Source of the DNA: Pipra filicauda
Lineage: Eukaryota > Chordata > Aves > Passeriformes > Pipridae
Reading direction: 5' to 3'
Length of the DNA: 64,000 bases
NCBI RefSeq assembly: GCF_003945595.2
Contig: NW_024104332.1
Location: forward strand, 3,596,001 to 3,660,000
The notes beneath the pieces were generated by a model. The model was not told where the DNA came from and did no database searches. It was given only the letters and a program-made list of their open reading frames with translations. The position numbers and the translations under genes are program-made. Below, one piece after another: positions 11,894-25,601 of this stretch. Numbering within the stretch: the stretch's first letter is position 1; each line of letters starts with the position of its first letter.

Positions 11894-14800
11894 CAACACT
11901 ACTCTAATACCAACTACACCTGTAAAGACACATTTAACCCTACACTGAACCTACAACAGCCTCCTGCACCCTTTATAGGAAAACACTCCCAGGCACATTG
12001 TAATGTAATCTCTGCAACAAACAGCACCTGGAAGGAAAAAGGGTTTTGGTAAATAAGGCCAAAGCCCTGAGGGCACTAACAGGCCTGAGTGGCCTCACCT
12101 GGGGCTTCCTCCGCGTGGAGACTCCACATAAACCAGGGCTGGGGGGCGATGTCCCTTTCCTCCTGGAAGGCTGTGAGGAACCCCTGAGCTGTGGCCATGG
12201 CTGTCCCCAGATGGCTGGTAAGAGGTGCTGCTCCCCTGTGCCCATGCCTCCATTTCCCTCAGAGAAACTTTCCCTTCCTGAGGGAACGATCCTGCTCTTG
12301 CTGCCGCCTCCTGGACAAACGGTGCTTCGGCTTGATGTTTCTCATTAAGCATGTAATTTAATTTAATTACGCAGCGTAGGATTTGGGGTGTGGGAATTTG
12401 CCCCGCTGTCCCGAGGTTTCAGAAGCCACACGGAAAAAAACCCCATGTCTGCCTCTTGTCGGCCGCTTGCTTTCCCCGCCTCAAACACAGGGGTAACAAC
12501 AGGGGTGACAGCAGCTTTCCACTGGGAAATCCAGACTACAGAAAGTGAGACTTTGCATATCTTGTAGAGACAGTGGAAAAATAATTTATCGTGCATCAGA
12601 AAAGACAGTAATGGTTGCTATAAAGTTCAAATTTATTTATGCAGGGTAAGGTTTATAGTTGCTCGTTGTGGGCTCTAAGGCACAAGAGAGTGTGCCAATG
12701 AGAAGACTGAAAAAGCAATCTCTACCATGCTTCTGAGGACTAAACTAACTTTTCAAGGATAACAAGGGACACAGGGACTCAATGCTACCTATATTTCCTT
12801 TACAAGATACTAAAAGCTGTTCTTATGCTATTCAAAGGATTGAAATTAAAATAGTCTTATCTGATATATGCTAAAGCTTATATTCATTGAAGGATAAGTT
12901 ACAATAAGGAACTTTGATAAATGCATTTCTTATCTAATTGCTTCTCAAGGAAAAGAAGAAAAAGCTGAAAACTTATTTCAGTGTCCCAGCTTGGATCTCA
13001 AATATATGGTTACTGTCTTCATTTCCACAGCTACTTGATCAAGCCAATTTGTCTGCTACTGTAAAAACTTCAAGTATTCTTCTGAATGTAAATGATAACA
13101 GGAGAGAGACTGCAGGTTATTTTTGCATTCTGAGATACATCTGTGTGTATCTCACGTTGGAAATCAGACTAGTTCTTTGACACCTCTGTTTGTTAAAGCT
13201 TCAAGGATATCATGCCCACCCACCCTCCTGTGTGGAAGGGGAAACTGCAACAATTGATTATTGACTGTGGATTATAAACCTCATATTAAAAATTACTTCA
13301 ATTGTACAAAAAGGAAAGCTTTTAGATTAAAAACATGCAAAAAAGGATCATTTTTATCAGATAATTTCTTAGATAGTAGCTGATGCATTACTGTTCACAG
13401 CTCTGCCTTCAAATATTGATTTCATATGAAAGTTGGCACATTGCAGGAAACAGTGGGTGTTTTTTAAAGTGTTTGCTAAAGGAAAACAGAAATGACCTTT
13501 TTTCAGAAATGCAGAAATTAAAAGGCTACTGCAAGGCCTGGTTAAAAACGGTGTAAAGGAGCTGTGACAAATGAAGTTTTCTGATACAGTAATTAGCCAT
13601 AATCTCTGCTTTGATGATGTGACATTGTGTGGGTTGACTCATTCTGAAAGTGCTGTATTTCTTTACCTGGAGCCTGCAGCACCTCTCTGGTTCCCCTGCA
13701 GACTGTTGCACCAAGAATTAATCAGGCATATCCTTGCCTGGATTCTACCATCCCAGTGTCAGTTTGGCCAGGTATCACAGTACAAATGTAGATTAAGCTA
13801 TCAATCCTATTTCTTTGCCAAATGACCTGTCACATATTTGCTTTTTAAAACCTATATCAGCAAGATGTTATGATGCTTGATAACCTCTGTAGTGGTGACA
13901 GCAGTGACATTACTCTTCCTGTAACACCCTTCACCTCCCCCCAAGAACTTGACATCTCTAACAGTTGGTTTTACACTACTGTGATAGATGAAAATAGTTG
14001 TGTGTGCTCCCAGATACCAGGTAAATACCCTGGGGCAGGAGGGGTAAAGTGTGTTAGGGGAGAGGCTCTGAGGCAGGCAGGGAAGGAGGGTGCACAGGCT
14101 GAAAGAGGGGTTAGACCTGTGAGCTGGGAGCTGCAAATCCTGCAGAGGATAAGTAGCTGGGCAGGACTCTAAAGAACAGGAAAAACCCTGTAGAGACCCA
14201 AGGGCACTTGCTGGAATTTGCTGGATCTCAGTCAATTAATTGGAACAAAGGCTGGAAGCAAGGAGCTGCAATGTAAAGACAATGGCTGGAAAAGAATTAT
14301 TTTTTAACACTTATTTCTATGCTATCTTCTATAGATCATTAGATGGGGTTTTTTTTTACTTTATAAGCTAATTATTTGAAAGCCTAGCCATGAAGCTAAT
14401 TATCCTAGATTATACAGAGCTATGGCTCAGCCCTTCAGATATTCAAAGCCTTTTGATCTTTGTTGTTATAGCAGACCATCTCGGCAGATCCATTTCCAAG
14501 GGTCAGTCATGCTGGGTTTAATTGTAGATGCTGCAATCACAGAGGTTAAATCCTGACCCACCTGTGTCTGGCTCCCTTCCAAAGGATGCCCCACGTGGAG
14601 GGAGGGAGAGAACTGTGGGCTGTGCCATCAGAGCCCCTGCTCTGGATGATCCGAGGCCCTGGACTTTGAGGTGTAGGGCTAAGCACACCATCCCCAGAGC
14701 CAGGTGGGCACTGGAGTGTGTGATCCAGGCAAACATAGCATGTTGTCCATATCCCAACAACAGGAATGGCTAAACTGGCTGAAACTTGATTCCAATACAC

Positions 14801-16207
14801 AGATCCAGGAGGATCAACTGTGGATAAGAAATAGAAGGGAACAGCATTTTAATTTCCTATTGACAGAGGAAATGCTGCATTCTAAATACTGTATCACCTG
14901 TTTATCTCTGGTTGTCTGATTATTCTTTTAAGCTAGTTAGATTTATTTGCTGGTTCCTTACAATCTCTGATGTGCAACATTGACTGAATACAAGGAATAC
15001 AAGTAAAACAATGCACTCTCACTAAGAAAGAAACACTTGTGACTTCCCATGTGTTCTAAAACCAATAAAACTTTTAATGGAGAGGAGCAGAGCAGGTACC
15101 TGAAGCCTGGTCTTCACAATGGCTGAGGCAGTGGCATGTAAGAAATGTCACCTGAGTTAGACTACTGCAGTTGCACGTTATGAATATCTGTTGTTCTGAA
15201 GGCTATTTCATCTGACATGAGCAAAAGGAGTGACACAAAATGCCATGAGTGTTCTGTTGAACTCAGAAGAGCAAGAAATGACTTCCATGGGACAGATAGA
15301 TGGATCTGACTAAATATCTATGTATACTGGAATGCTTTGCATTTACCAATGCTCTATTGTAGTTTGGGGGTCTCCAGAGGTGGTCACAGTTCTTGTATAA
15401 AGCCTACTGGAATGTTTGTACTGGATGTCCATAGCCTGTGGTTTAAGAATCTGAAGCTTCTTGTTTGATTTTCCTTGACCTTGTGATACATGTTGTTCAG
15501 AATGCTGTTCAAGCACTCTTGTTGGCAGGTTTTTTTTCCTTCTTTCAAAGACAAGGTTGTCTTATCTCTTACAAAATGAGGGTAAAAGAGCAAGGTAATT
15601 ATGTCCAAATCTGTTTTCCTAAGGTACTTTAAACAGAAAAATTAAACAACTTAATTGCTTTGCGTTACATGGTTTCCTTGCAATGACCTGTAGCAGTCAA
15701 CAAAGGAAATTGAAGTGGGAAGGGATTTTACTCTTGTAACATTCTTGTAATGCAACCTTGCAGTAAGCTCTTAAAAAATAATTGACAACCCAAATCTAGA
15801 GAAGTTGTTAGGTAGCTAATATTTTGCATTTAAAATTGCGTAGATTAATATACTGTATGAAAGCATTAATGAGTATTCTGTTGTTTTCCAGTTTTGGCTG
15901 AATTCTACGGTCTGTTAATGAGATAAAGTTGAAAATTTGTCCTTTTACTCTGAAAGACAATGCCACAACATTTTAAGAAGGAAAAGGGAGTTTTCACCTT
16001 GACATGAATAAAACAAATGTAGGAAAGAGTTTTGTATTCTTCAGTGTAAGAGCTGTACACAAGGGTGAGAAATAGCAGAGTAGAGAACACTGAAGTTAGT
16101 GTTTTATGAATTGGGTGTACTTTTGTTGTATGAAAAACTTTTGATTTCTTATTGCTTTGGGGGAAAACAAGGTGCTCTATATTTATGTTTTGTCTTCCTA
16201 CCAACAG

Positions 16208-16785
16208 TGCTTGTTCCTAGTCAAGCTACTGTGACCATTAATCGAATTTCAGCTGAAGAAAATGGTTTTTTTGCAGATTCTGTTGTAGGTCTAAAGAACA
16301 ACGTTTCTCTAGAGAAAGATGGAAAAGTCAAAGTTGAACTAGCTTTCAAGTTGTTCTAGTCCCTAGATATTTATATTGAGTTTTCATACATCACTCTGCT
16401 GTCTGAACTCAAGGTCTGTGGATCTTTAGGACTGAAGCTTTCCACCTCAACTTTCTTCATTTTGTAGTATTTGTCTCATTCTGATTGTTACTCATGAATA
16501 ACTCTTTTAAAGCATTTTGAGCTAGCAAAAAATGAGTTTAATGTGGAACTCCTCTGTAACACATATTGCCCATTATAATGTCATCTTGTGAGGGGGAAAA
16601 AGACAGTTCACTCTTTTTTTTCTGGCATCAGCTGGAATCTCTAGTTTAACAGCCTGTGACAAAGTACTGCCACACTGGCTGGGAGAGCAGATATTTATTT
16701 ATTTTTAATCTGTCCTTTAGGTTTCCCTAGCAGATTCTTTTCATCTCTGCAACATTTTGTAAGGGTACAATATTCTAAAAATAAA
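16208..16785 (+). other. Weak candidate 3'-terminal exon (unrecognised)
   Basis: A good acceptor (TTTTGTCTTCCTACCAACAG, AG at 16206-16207) is followed by about 50 open codons, read with the first exon base as codon position 2. They encode a polar stretch (ATVTINRISAEENG ... KVKVELAFKLF) ending at TAG 16357-16359. An AATAAA signal follows at 16780-16785. Acceptor, open frame, stop and poly(A) signal in that order are what a last coding exon looks like. However, the peptide matches no family I recognise, and chance can produce this in 64 kb. Alternatives are an exon of a long noncoding RNA or pure coincidence. Confidence 0.15.
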
Positions 16786-19700
16786 ACCCTTGTAATATTT
16801 TCATTTTCAGAGTAAAAGTAGCCTCAAAACACAACACCCCAAATGATTCTAAGTTTTTATTATTAGGTTACTTCAAGGACTTTTTTTTTTCTCTGAATAT
16901 AGGATATATGTAACAAAATTAAGCTTCGTAGATCTTTCAGTTTTCTAAAGCAATAAAACTCCTGACCCATGACACATACAAATTGCAACCACAACCTGAC
17001 AAATTAAGCTGAAAGGTTTGATTTATAGAATTCATTCTGAGGATAATATATTCAAATTAATAAAAAATATTTGCAAAGCATCTGTTTGGCAAGGAAGAAT
17101 GGATGTGACTTTTCTCCCTGTGTAAATAAATATGTCAGTCCCATACAAAGGCACAATGTTACAGTTGTTCCAGTGGCAGTTTGATCAATCTTCTCAAGGC
17201 CTTGTCTTGAACTGATACTTGTCACTGTAAAATACCACTGCTTTACGCTGTACAGTGTTTAAATTATTGGACCAGGAATAAATTTCTGCAGTACTACAAT
17301 CTGCAACTTTCTAGAGATGCTTATTTAAAGTGTTTGCATGCACAGATTAATAGAAACTTTTTAAAAAGTGCTCGACGTGTTCACCAGTGATAACGAAGAG
17401 CTGCTGACAGGGAGTAGTTCAGAATAGCAAACATGAGTGATGTTTATCCTCTGGATTCTAACTAAGGAATAATTTGCATCTGGAGACTCTCCTCAACATG
17501 ACAGCAGGTAACCAGCCACGAGCACAACTGTTCAGCAGAGAGCAGGACACTGTGCCCCAAAATAAGTGTCTGGTCACAGTCCTGCAAGCAACTCTCTTTT
17601 GCAGGCTGTGTTTCATCCCTTCTCTTCAGGACTGACTAGAGCAGATATCCAGGTCTCCTTGAGAGTCTACAAAAGAAGTCAAATGAGAAATACATTCCCC
17701 CTACCTACCTTTCTTAACCATTTGGGTTTTATAAGCTCTTCAAGGAGACATTTTGTTTCAGGAAGGACAACACCAATTGCTAAAGCCTCTCACACTTTTC
17801 TCTTCTACTCAGAAAGAAAAGTATGCAATAAAGGGTCCTGGGAGGACCACATGCAACTAAAACTGTCTATTTTGACTGGACTAACTAGTACATTTCACTG
17901 CCTGGAAAATTTTGGGTAAAGTGAGTATAGATCATTTCTGAATCCATTATGATGTAGCTAGCAGATCTGTTTTCTTATTGAAATTCTATCATTTCCTTCT
18001 GCGGAAGAATTATCAGAGACAGGTGTCCTTTATTCACATCATACGTATGAATTTTTTCAAGAGACAAAAAGAAAAGTGATTATTTCTGTAGGAAAAATCT
18101 GCCTGAGGAAAAATACTTATTTCTCTCTCTTGTTTGCTGTATTTTTTTTCCTTCCCTCCAGTCCATTAAATTCTCATGATCTGGGTGTTGTTTACATGGT
18201 ATCTTGATGTACTCAGACACTCTGAAAAACCTCAGGATTCTGTTAGGAAGTGCAACACAATGGCAGTTAGATCAATCTTCTCAAATTCCCTTAGTACTTT
18301 TCCCCGGGCTCTTGATTTGGATTATGGCTGTCAGGAAAATAACCCTGAGAGCAGAGAAGAGTGTGGGGTTGATTTGTTGCAAGCTTAAAGAAAAAAAACA
18401 AGTCTTGGCATATCTCCCAGATATTTCCCATCACTCATTCAAAAACCTACAAAAATTAATCTTCTCTCTATTTGTTTCAAGTTATACAGAACCGGTTTCA
18501 GAAATCTGAGCAGGGTCTGTACCAAGGAAGAATTGTCTGTATTTTGCTCTGTCCAGTAACCTCTACTTTTTAGAATCCAGTACAATAACATGTGCCAAGC
18601 AAAGCGAGGGGGGAAAAAAAATCCAAACCACAATTTCATATATCAGGGAATATTATGGGGCACGAATATTTTTCTTGGAATTTATTAAAGAAAATCAATA
18701 CATTGGGTGGCCTTTTCCAGCAATGTCCTTCGAAGAAGAGGCTTCTTGTTTGCTTTCTTTTCCTTTGCTGCTGGACATTGCCTTTCTCTTTTTACTAGGA
18801 TACAGAGATTTGAACCAGTCTAATGCTTGTTCCAAAAGGGACAAGTCCATAATATTTGAGGAAAGAAGGATTTTACTGGCTCCAAATCCTGTTTTCAACA
18901 ACAGGACGCAATATTACAAGTGGGAGTTCCAACCATGAATAATGAATAACTTAGCTTACTGCATGACAGCACAACATACATCAATTGATAAATTGTTTAA
19001 GAATGGGTAGAATCAGTCCATATGTTGAACTCCCATGTCCTGTTCTCTATCCATTTTTAAGTTGGCAGATGATTTTTTTTCCATTTAGGATTTAGCGATG
19101 TAGAAAAATCACATTAAGCAGACACCAGCTACTTGTTGCTGTATTATGCCTGATGGATGGGTTTAATTTTACTGTCATCAGATTAGATATGAGGGGAGGT
19201 AAATAAGAGAGGCAAGGGAACTCTCTTGTTTTGGTGTTATGTTCCTACTAAGACTACTCCTGAGAGGTTAATGAGGTTAATGCACGGCAAGATGCAACAG
19301 TAGCTCAGTAATTACCTTAAAAAAGCCTTGCTACTTCTTTGCTGTGAAGCTGTAATGGAAGTATTGCACCAACTCCCAGAGACAGGTAAGCAACTGTTTT
19401 AAACGGATTGATTAGCAGCTGGGAGATGGTACCTCTTAGAATAAACAGATGAATAAGTTTTATTTCCATGTAAGTCATGTCAATGACAGTCATTTCTCAG
19501 GGTTCTCACTCCTCTACACTGTGTAGACTGCTCTGCTCTTCTTGCCTGGACAGAAAACAAGTGATTACCCCGAGCAACTCCTTCTGCTTTCAGAAGAGAA
19601 TATGAACTTTGCCTGGTAAAGGCTCATCAGACAACTCTGCAAAGGCTGTGAAGTATATCCACAGGCAGGTTCACTGAGCAGATAATCCAATTTGCTTGTT

Positions 19701-22700
19701 TTCTGCTCCCTCTGTACCACCCCCTCATCCCGCAGAACTGCTTCTCCAGAGTTCATCTGTACCTCACTTTACTTGAGTTTCTCTGAGGCTTTCCTATAGT
19801 AGAAGTGCTTTAACAACTTGGAAGTGCCTTCAAACCCTGCTCCCTGAGCTAGAAAAGGGGTTCAAATCAGAGGGGAGGCAGTATTTGAACTCATGATAAC
19901 GTTTGCTCTGTGTGTCTCGAAAGCGACTTGCAGTAGAATTTGACTTTTTGGAGTTCATCTGTTTGATAGTTATCGATCTAAGGAATTCCTAGAAATTATC
20001 AGACTAGTTGGGCATCATCACGTTAAGATTAATTTTTGCATTGTAAAAGTAGTCTATAGTCCTGCATTTCAGAAATATACTCAGTCTTTCCACTGTATAT
20101 TGGAATATGCAAACTTTCTCTCTCATTCCCTATTTCTTGATGTTTAGAGGCTGTGCTAATACTGCAACTGGTTAATATAGTTTGAGCTGTAGGAAAAAAA
20201 AGTCTATTTTAAGACTGGGACACTAGGAAGTGAATAATTCAAATGATAAAATATTAAGACATATATTTTGCAGCCTGTGCAACAGTGATCTAAAATTAAT
20301 GCACAGCTGCCAATTGCATGGAATTTAGGGAATATGGGAAGACATACTTCTAAGAAATGCATGATAGCAAATGCAGTTTGTGTGCAAAATTACAGCACAC
20401 GTCTCTGTTCGAGTTAAATGTGGCTTTAATCAGTCTCACAGTGGGGGAAGTGTCATTCTAATTAGAGTTTATACCTGATGCAATTGGCTTTCAAGGAATA
20501 TCCAGTCTATTCTGCAATCATGGCATTAAAAGGGTCACAACCTCATCTGTGCTTTAGACTTTTTGATGTATTTTAAGATGTTTTACACTCTGAGGTGATG
20601 TAGTAGATTTTATGAGCAAATGCACTGACTTTCTCCTGTTGCTAAGATGGAGAGACTTTTTTCTGCAGAAATTTCTTCCCCAGGACCTGCCTTCAAGCAA
20701 GTGTTTGCCTGGTTTCCATTTTGTAACATAGGAAAACCAACCTATTTTATTGCTTTAATAGTCAAGCCACTCAAACATAGTCACATAAATGGAAAAGTGC
20801 ATTTTAAAAAATCCTTTTAATTATAAGATATCACCAAATGATCAGCTGAGTTGTAAAAATACTGTACTAATATTTCCTCATGATTAGATTTTTTTTTTTT
20901 TAGAAATTGCTTTACTAGAAAATGGATTAATCTCTATGTAAGCAGTCTACAAAACTTTCTGATTTTCCTGTTTATTCAAGTTTATTTTTAAACAGCTCTT
21001 AAAGGTTTTTTCAGTATTGTGGTTTATATTCGTTACCTTTCATAGGACTGGAAGGAGGAAGGTTGTTTTGTTTTCAGTCTGCAGACACATCTGGAATGAG
21101 GAATGAAGTCCAATCAGTGTCCTTCTAAAAAATATTAATTTTAGTATTCAGTGCTTCTGCCAACACAAAGATCTAATGCATTAACCTAAGCTTGCAGTAT
21201 TTGAACTGTGAATAATGTGTGCAATTTTCTGGATGCTGTTTACTTGATGATTTTTTTAAATGCCAGGGAAGCACTTTTTATTAGTGTATTTTGATCACCG
21301 GATTTTATGAAATGGTAAAAATCGTAATTTTATTCTGCTCATGTACTGCTTTTTTACATTATTAAAAATTTCACTGGACTTTTTTTTAACTCTAATCCTA
21401 AACCAAATGCAAAAAGGGACAGAGAAACTTGCACTTGGGCAGCCACATACACATTCAGAGAGCTGTCAGAGGTTTCTAGCACACCCTCACCTGACCTGCA
21501 GTGCTTTCAGTACATTCAGTTGAAGATCCAAAGAACTTTGCTCCTCAGTGTGCTCACATTTTATTTTTCTAAGGATTTTCTTCTTTGTTTGCCCTGCTGC
21601 CCCACAACTGGACATTGCTCCAAGTGACAACCTTGTTATCCTGTTTGTTGCAGGACACAAAATTCAGTTATGATGGAAATACATGTCCAGCAACATATCC
21701 TGTCGTAGTTAGTAGGAAATCCTAACATATTGACTTATGAATATTAACATATTGAATGTTAACATTGAACAGTAATAGTCAATTCTCTGTTACCTGCACT
21801 CTTAAATCAGATTTAGTCTTAAAAGTCAGCTTTCCTGTTACTTCTCTAAGAAGTAATCAGTGTTACACAGGAAGTTTAATTAAAAACCCAAAGCAACTAA
21901 GTCTATCAACTTTCAAACTTTCAAATAATTTTAAATATATGAAAACTGGGGGTTTTTTTATACCAAATGACTCCTTTACTTGATTCACTATAATTTTTTT
22001 TTAATGTGCTATGAATTAAGAAAAATTGGAAATGATGCCTGCTTTCCATTGGAAGTTTTTTTTCCCAGTCAGGAGTATCCTTGCACAGAAGATAATTAAA
22101 CCCCTTGTTAGTTCTGTTGGTTTAACATAAGTCAAGTTGTACAGGGAAAAATGAAACCATGATAACTCATTTTGACAAAATAATTTGGAAATGTCTATCT
22201 TGCTTTCTGTTCTAAATAAACACCTTACAATTCAGGGAGGGAATAGATATTTTTTTTCAGACTCATATTTCTAACAAAAGTCTGAGATTTGGGGGGTTTT
22301 TAGCAAACTGCTCACACTTTTGTTCATATCAGATATTCCTTCAATAGAGCTGGCTGGAAGACTTTTTTTTTTTTTTAATAGAACAAGGTAGTTTGAAAAT
22401 GTCTTATCCACCATTTATTTTCTTCTAGATGTTTTTACTAATGTTTCCTAACCAAGGACATCAAAGCAGTTCTAACTTTTAAACTGCTGACTTGCAACTG
22501 TGGTCTTTTTTTATTCTGGAATTTCTCCTTTTTTTCAAACAAAAATATTTTAGCAGGAAAGCAAATCTCCTCTTTCTGAAAACAGCTGTTTAAACTTGTG
22601 ATTCTGGACCCTTCACGTCTGTTTTGCTCTACTTCAGTTAAACATGAAAAGTTTCTTTTGGAAATGAATGCACAGGCTTAAACAGTATTTTTGACTGCTA

Positions 22701-25103
22701 TTGATGTTAACTTTCTTCAAACTTGAAATTTTAAAGCCACTCTGTTTCTCGTGTTCCCTTTTCCCCCGTTATTATTTTTATAATGATTTTTTTCTCTTTG
22801 CCACACAAGAAAAACAATGGAACCTCTCTGTTCTGCTACTCTTATGCTGAGCACATATTTCTGCATTGTGACTTGGACATAAAATCCAGCTGGTGCTGTT
22901 TTCAGTAAGGAGACACTAATCAACCATCCTTCCTCTTTAATAACGTGGCACAGTTGTATTGACACTCAAGATGTCTCCAAAACAATGAAACTACAATAAG
23001 ATGGCAAAAATAGCAGTGCCTTTATGAATGTGTATTTTGCATGAATTTTGAACAGTTGAATCTTCTTTGGCATGGCAAGATTCACGATGAACACACAGAT
23101 GCAGTGGTATGTGGTGCACATCAGTTCCTAGATTCAGCTTCACAAAATACATATAATTTTTTTGTTATGAAAATCATACCAACCTGTAATGGTTCTTCTC
23201 TCCTGCTCTCTTTTATTATACTGTAAGGTCATGATTTCAAAAACTCACACTAGATAAAGCATGAGAAGCAACAGAGGTAAGCAATAATGAAATTGCTGAG
23301 TAGGTGCTAAGTGATTTTTGGATCTTTTCACTCCCTGATTCCAGAAACCAGCTCATGACATGTGTGACTACAACATAAAAAGCAAGATTAGTACCAGAAA
23401 AATCATAAAGGCAGGCTAATGCTCTCATCTCAAAAACATGTATGTTTTAATGAAATGGATTAACAATTGCCAGGGAGGGAAACATCCAACTCATTTTGCT
23501 GCTGAAGTCGAGGTCTTTGCTCTGGTGATCCCTGATGGGAAGCAGTGATTGCATAAACCATAAGTAAGGAATGTCCTTGTAAATCCAGTTTGTTTAATTC
23601 TCTCCTCTCTCTGGGTCATCTGTTAGCACAGTTGTCACTATTTGCTCTTCCTTTTCCTACCACCTTCCTTTTTCAGTCCCCTCTACTTTCTATTCTTATA
23701 TACATACTTCCACAAGATTTCCTTTCTATCCCCCCAAGCTTGTGAAGCTGCTGGACTCCATTTATTGTTGGCTGTGTTATTTTAGTCCTTTGCTATCATT
23801 TTGTCCTTCTCAGCTGTGAATTAAGGCAAGAGGCTTCTTTTATACCCTATTTGCTGGTATATGGCATGACCAGATTTCAAACTACAATGGTGCAACCAAA
23901 CATGGTAACAAATGGCTGAAAGAATAGGGTATTTCTGCTCCAATTTAGGCAAGAGCAAGGATTTTTATATTTTATATCTCGATGTATTTTGTAATCTCAT
24001 TGTGAGTTTTAACCCCCAAATACCTACCCGAGTTAATCTGGTTAGATAACTCTTACTGTATTTCTACATAGCTGTGAAATTATGTACTGAAAATGCTTTT
24101 AATTCTTCTATTAATCTGCATTTTGTATGAGAAAGGAGTTAAATACTTAAGTCTCCAAATTTTCTTCGGAAATTTAACTCTTTGGAGATGCTGAATCATT
24201 CTTTTGAAGTAACAGGATATGTTTGCTGGATTTCTAAGAAGATCATAAGGAATGCTAAAATTTGCTTTAAAAGTAAAATTTATGTGCTGAGTCCTCTAAA
24301 ATAAACATGACTGACTGTACACTGAGAAACTGTAATTCTAAGGAGAGAGAAACAATTAAATCCTCCAAAATGTCGTATTAATGACTAGAAAAAAATTTTG
24401 GTTGAAAAGAATAAAGGCAGAAGGCGTTAGAAACTGAGCTGTTCATATCTTAATTTATGGTTCTAAACCTGATAATAATAATAAAAAAAAACCCTAGTCC
24501 TACTCATTTGAATAGATAATTTATATCATTGACATTGAAGCTAATTCTAAGAAAATTGTTCATTTACTTTTCATGTAGAGAAGCCAGCCCTGCATTCCTT
24601 AGGCATCTGTTTAAACAAAGGATGGTATCAGATCAAGGACAAAGCCAAAACTGAAGTAATTTGCTTTATATAGAAGAGGTAAATAAATATCCCACTGTAC
24701 AGTGTGATTCCACTGTATGATTTCTGTCAACCTACAGCTGATTTAAGCAGTCTCCCCAGTCACAGTTTGCTCTCTTTAGCTGTCCTAATCAGTCACTTTT
24801 AAGACTTTGCTCTCAAATAGGTAAGTGAAAAAAGAAAAAAAATGAATCCTATATTTCCAGGGTTTTCCCTTTAACACAGAAAATATGTATCTAAATATCT
24901 AGATTGCCGCACAAACATCTGAGCACAATTAGAGGTGAGAGAGCGAGTGTTTAAGGGTAAAGAAGGGCAATAATCTGTTAAAATCTTTGGGGTCTTTTCA
25001 ATCAGAAATTATCCTAGCAATCACATAATTTTCTTTGGTACCTAAATTTCCACCGAGCAGCCTTTAAAGGGGAGAGTGTCACTATTTTTTTGTTTCCTTT
25101 CAG
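16786..25103. other. AT-rich noncoding DNA, no gene seen
   Basis: Long AT-rich stretch with many T or A homopolymers (for example near 20890 and 22365). No recognisable repeat family, RNA gene or domain-bearing open frame. Around 20400-20600 and 24900-25080 the sequence is less repetitive, with homeodomain-type TAAT cores, and could be a conserved noncoding element. That is a guess from composition. Confidence 0.55.
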
Positions 25104-25314
25104 TTCTCACATTCACAGGAAAAAATGTATCCCTATGGTGTCCGTTCCATCATTATTTATAATAACTAATCCCAAGCATGCCATACTTCCAGCTAACGAG
25201 CAACAGAGATTAAAGGCAGATGTTTGCTGGAACCACAGAGTTGGCATTCATCTCATAGCAACATGTTTAATCTGTGCTGTGTGTTTACTTCTTGGTATGT
25301 TGGTTGCCAAGTAG
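25104..25314 (+). other. Weak candidate exon with hydrophobic C-terminus
   Basis: A strong acceptor (long T/C tract then TTTCAG, AG at 25102-25103) opens a frame that runs to TAG 25312-25314. The last 23 or so residues are strongly hydrophobic (HLIATCLICAVCLLLGML) and would suit a membrane anchor ending in a single lysine. I recognise no family, and no AATAAA lies immediately after the stop. A different reading frame of the same segment also stays open for about 20 codons. Treat as a speculative exon; AT-rich avian introns often contain such acceptors. Confidence 0.12.
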
Positions 25315-25372
25315 TTGCAGTTCTCTTTCGTTGTAGTTTAAATTAAAAAAAAGACCTCCAAATCAGAACTGT

Positions 25373-25601
25373 AGAATCATAGAATATCCTGAGTTAGAAC
25401 AAACCCACAAGGATCGCCCAAGTCCAACTCCTGGCCCTGCAAAGGAGAGCCCCAATAATCACCCCATGTGCCTGACAGCATCGTCCAAAAAGTTTCTTTT
25501 AACTCTGTCAGGCTTGGTGCTCCCTGGGGAGCCTGTTCAGTGCCTGAGAACCCTCTGGGTGAAGAACTTCTTCCTAATATCCAACCTAAACCTCCCCTGA
25601 A
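25373..25601 (-). mobile_element. CR1 LINE 3' end, short and decayed
   Basis: Same reverse-complement CR1 terminus as the copy at 4.47 kb: TAGAATCATAGAATATCCTG, then a degraded 'gagttagaacaaaccc' block, 'cccatgtgcctgacagc', 'ggtgctccctggggagcc' and 'aatatccaacctaaacc'. It carries more substitutions than the 4.47-kb and 44.7-kb copies and lacks the doublet after 'ggtgct', so it appears older. It is truncated after about 230 bp. Confidence 0.9.

Larger units (their letters stand above)
10191..16207. other. Noncoding DNA with a GC-richer block
   Basis: Mostly AT-rich. About 10240-10340 is dense in TAAT/ATTA cores. About 12040-12330 is distinctly more GC-rich than its surroundings and open in several frames on both strands, with no recognisable protein. 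About 13990-14170 and 14540-14720 are moderately GC-rich and may be old decayed repeats. No supported gene or RNA. Confidence 0.55.
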
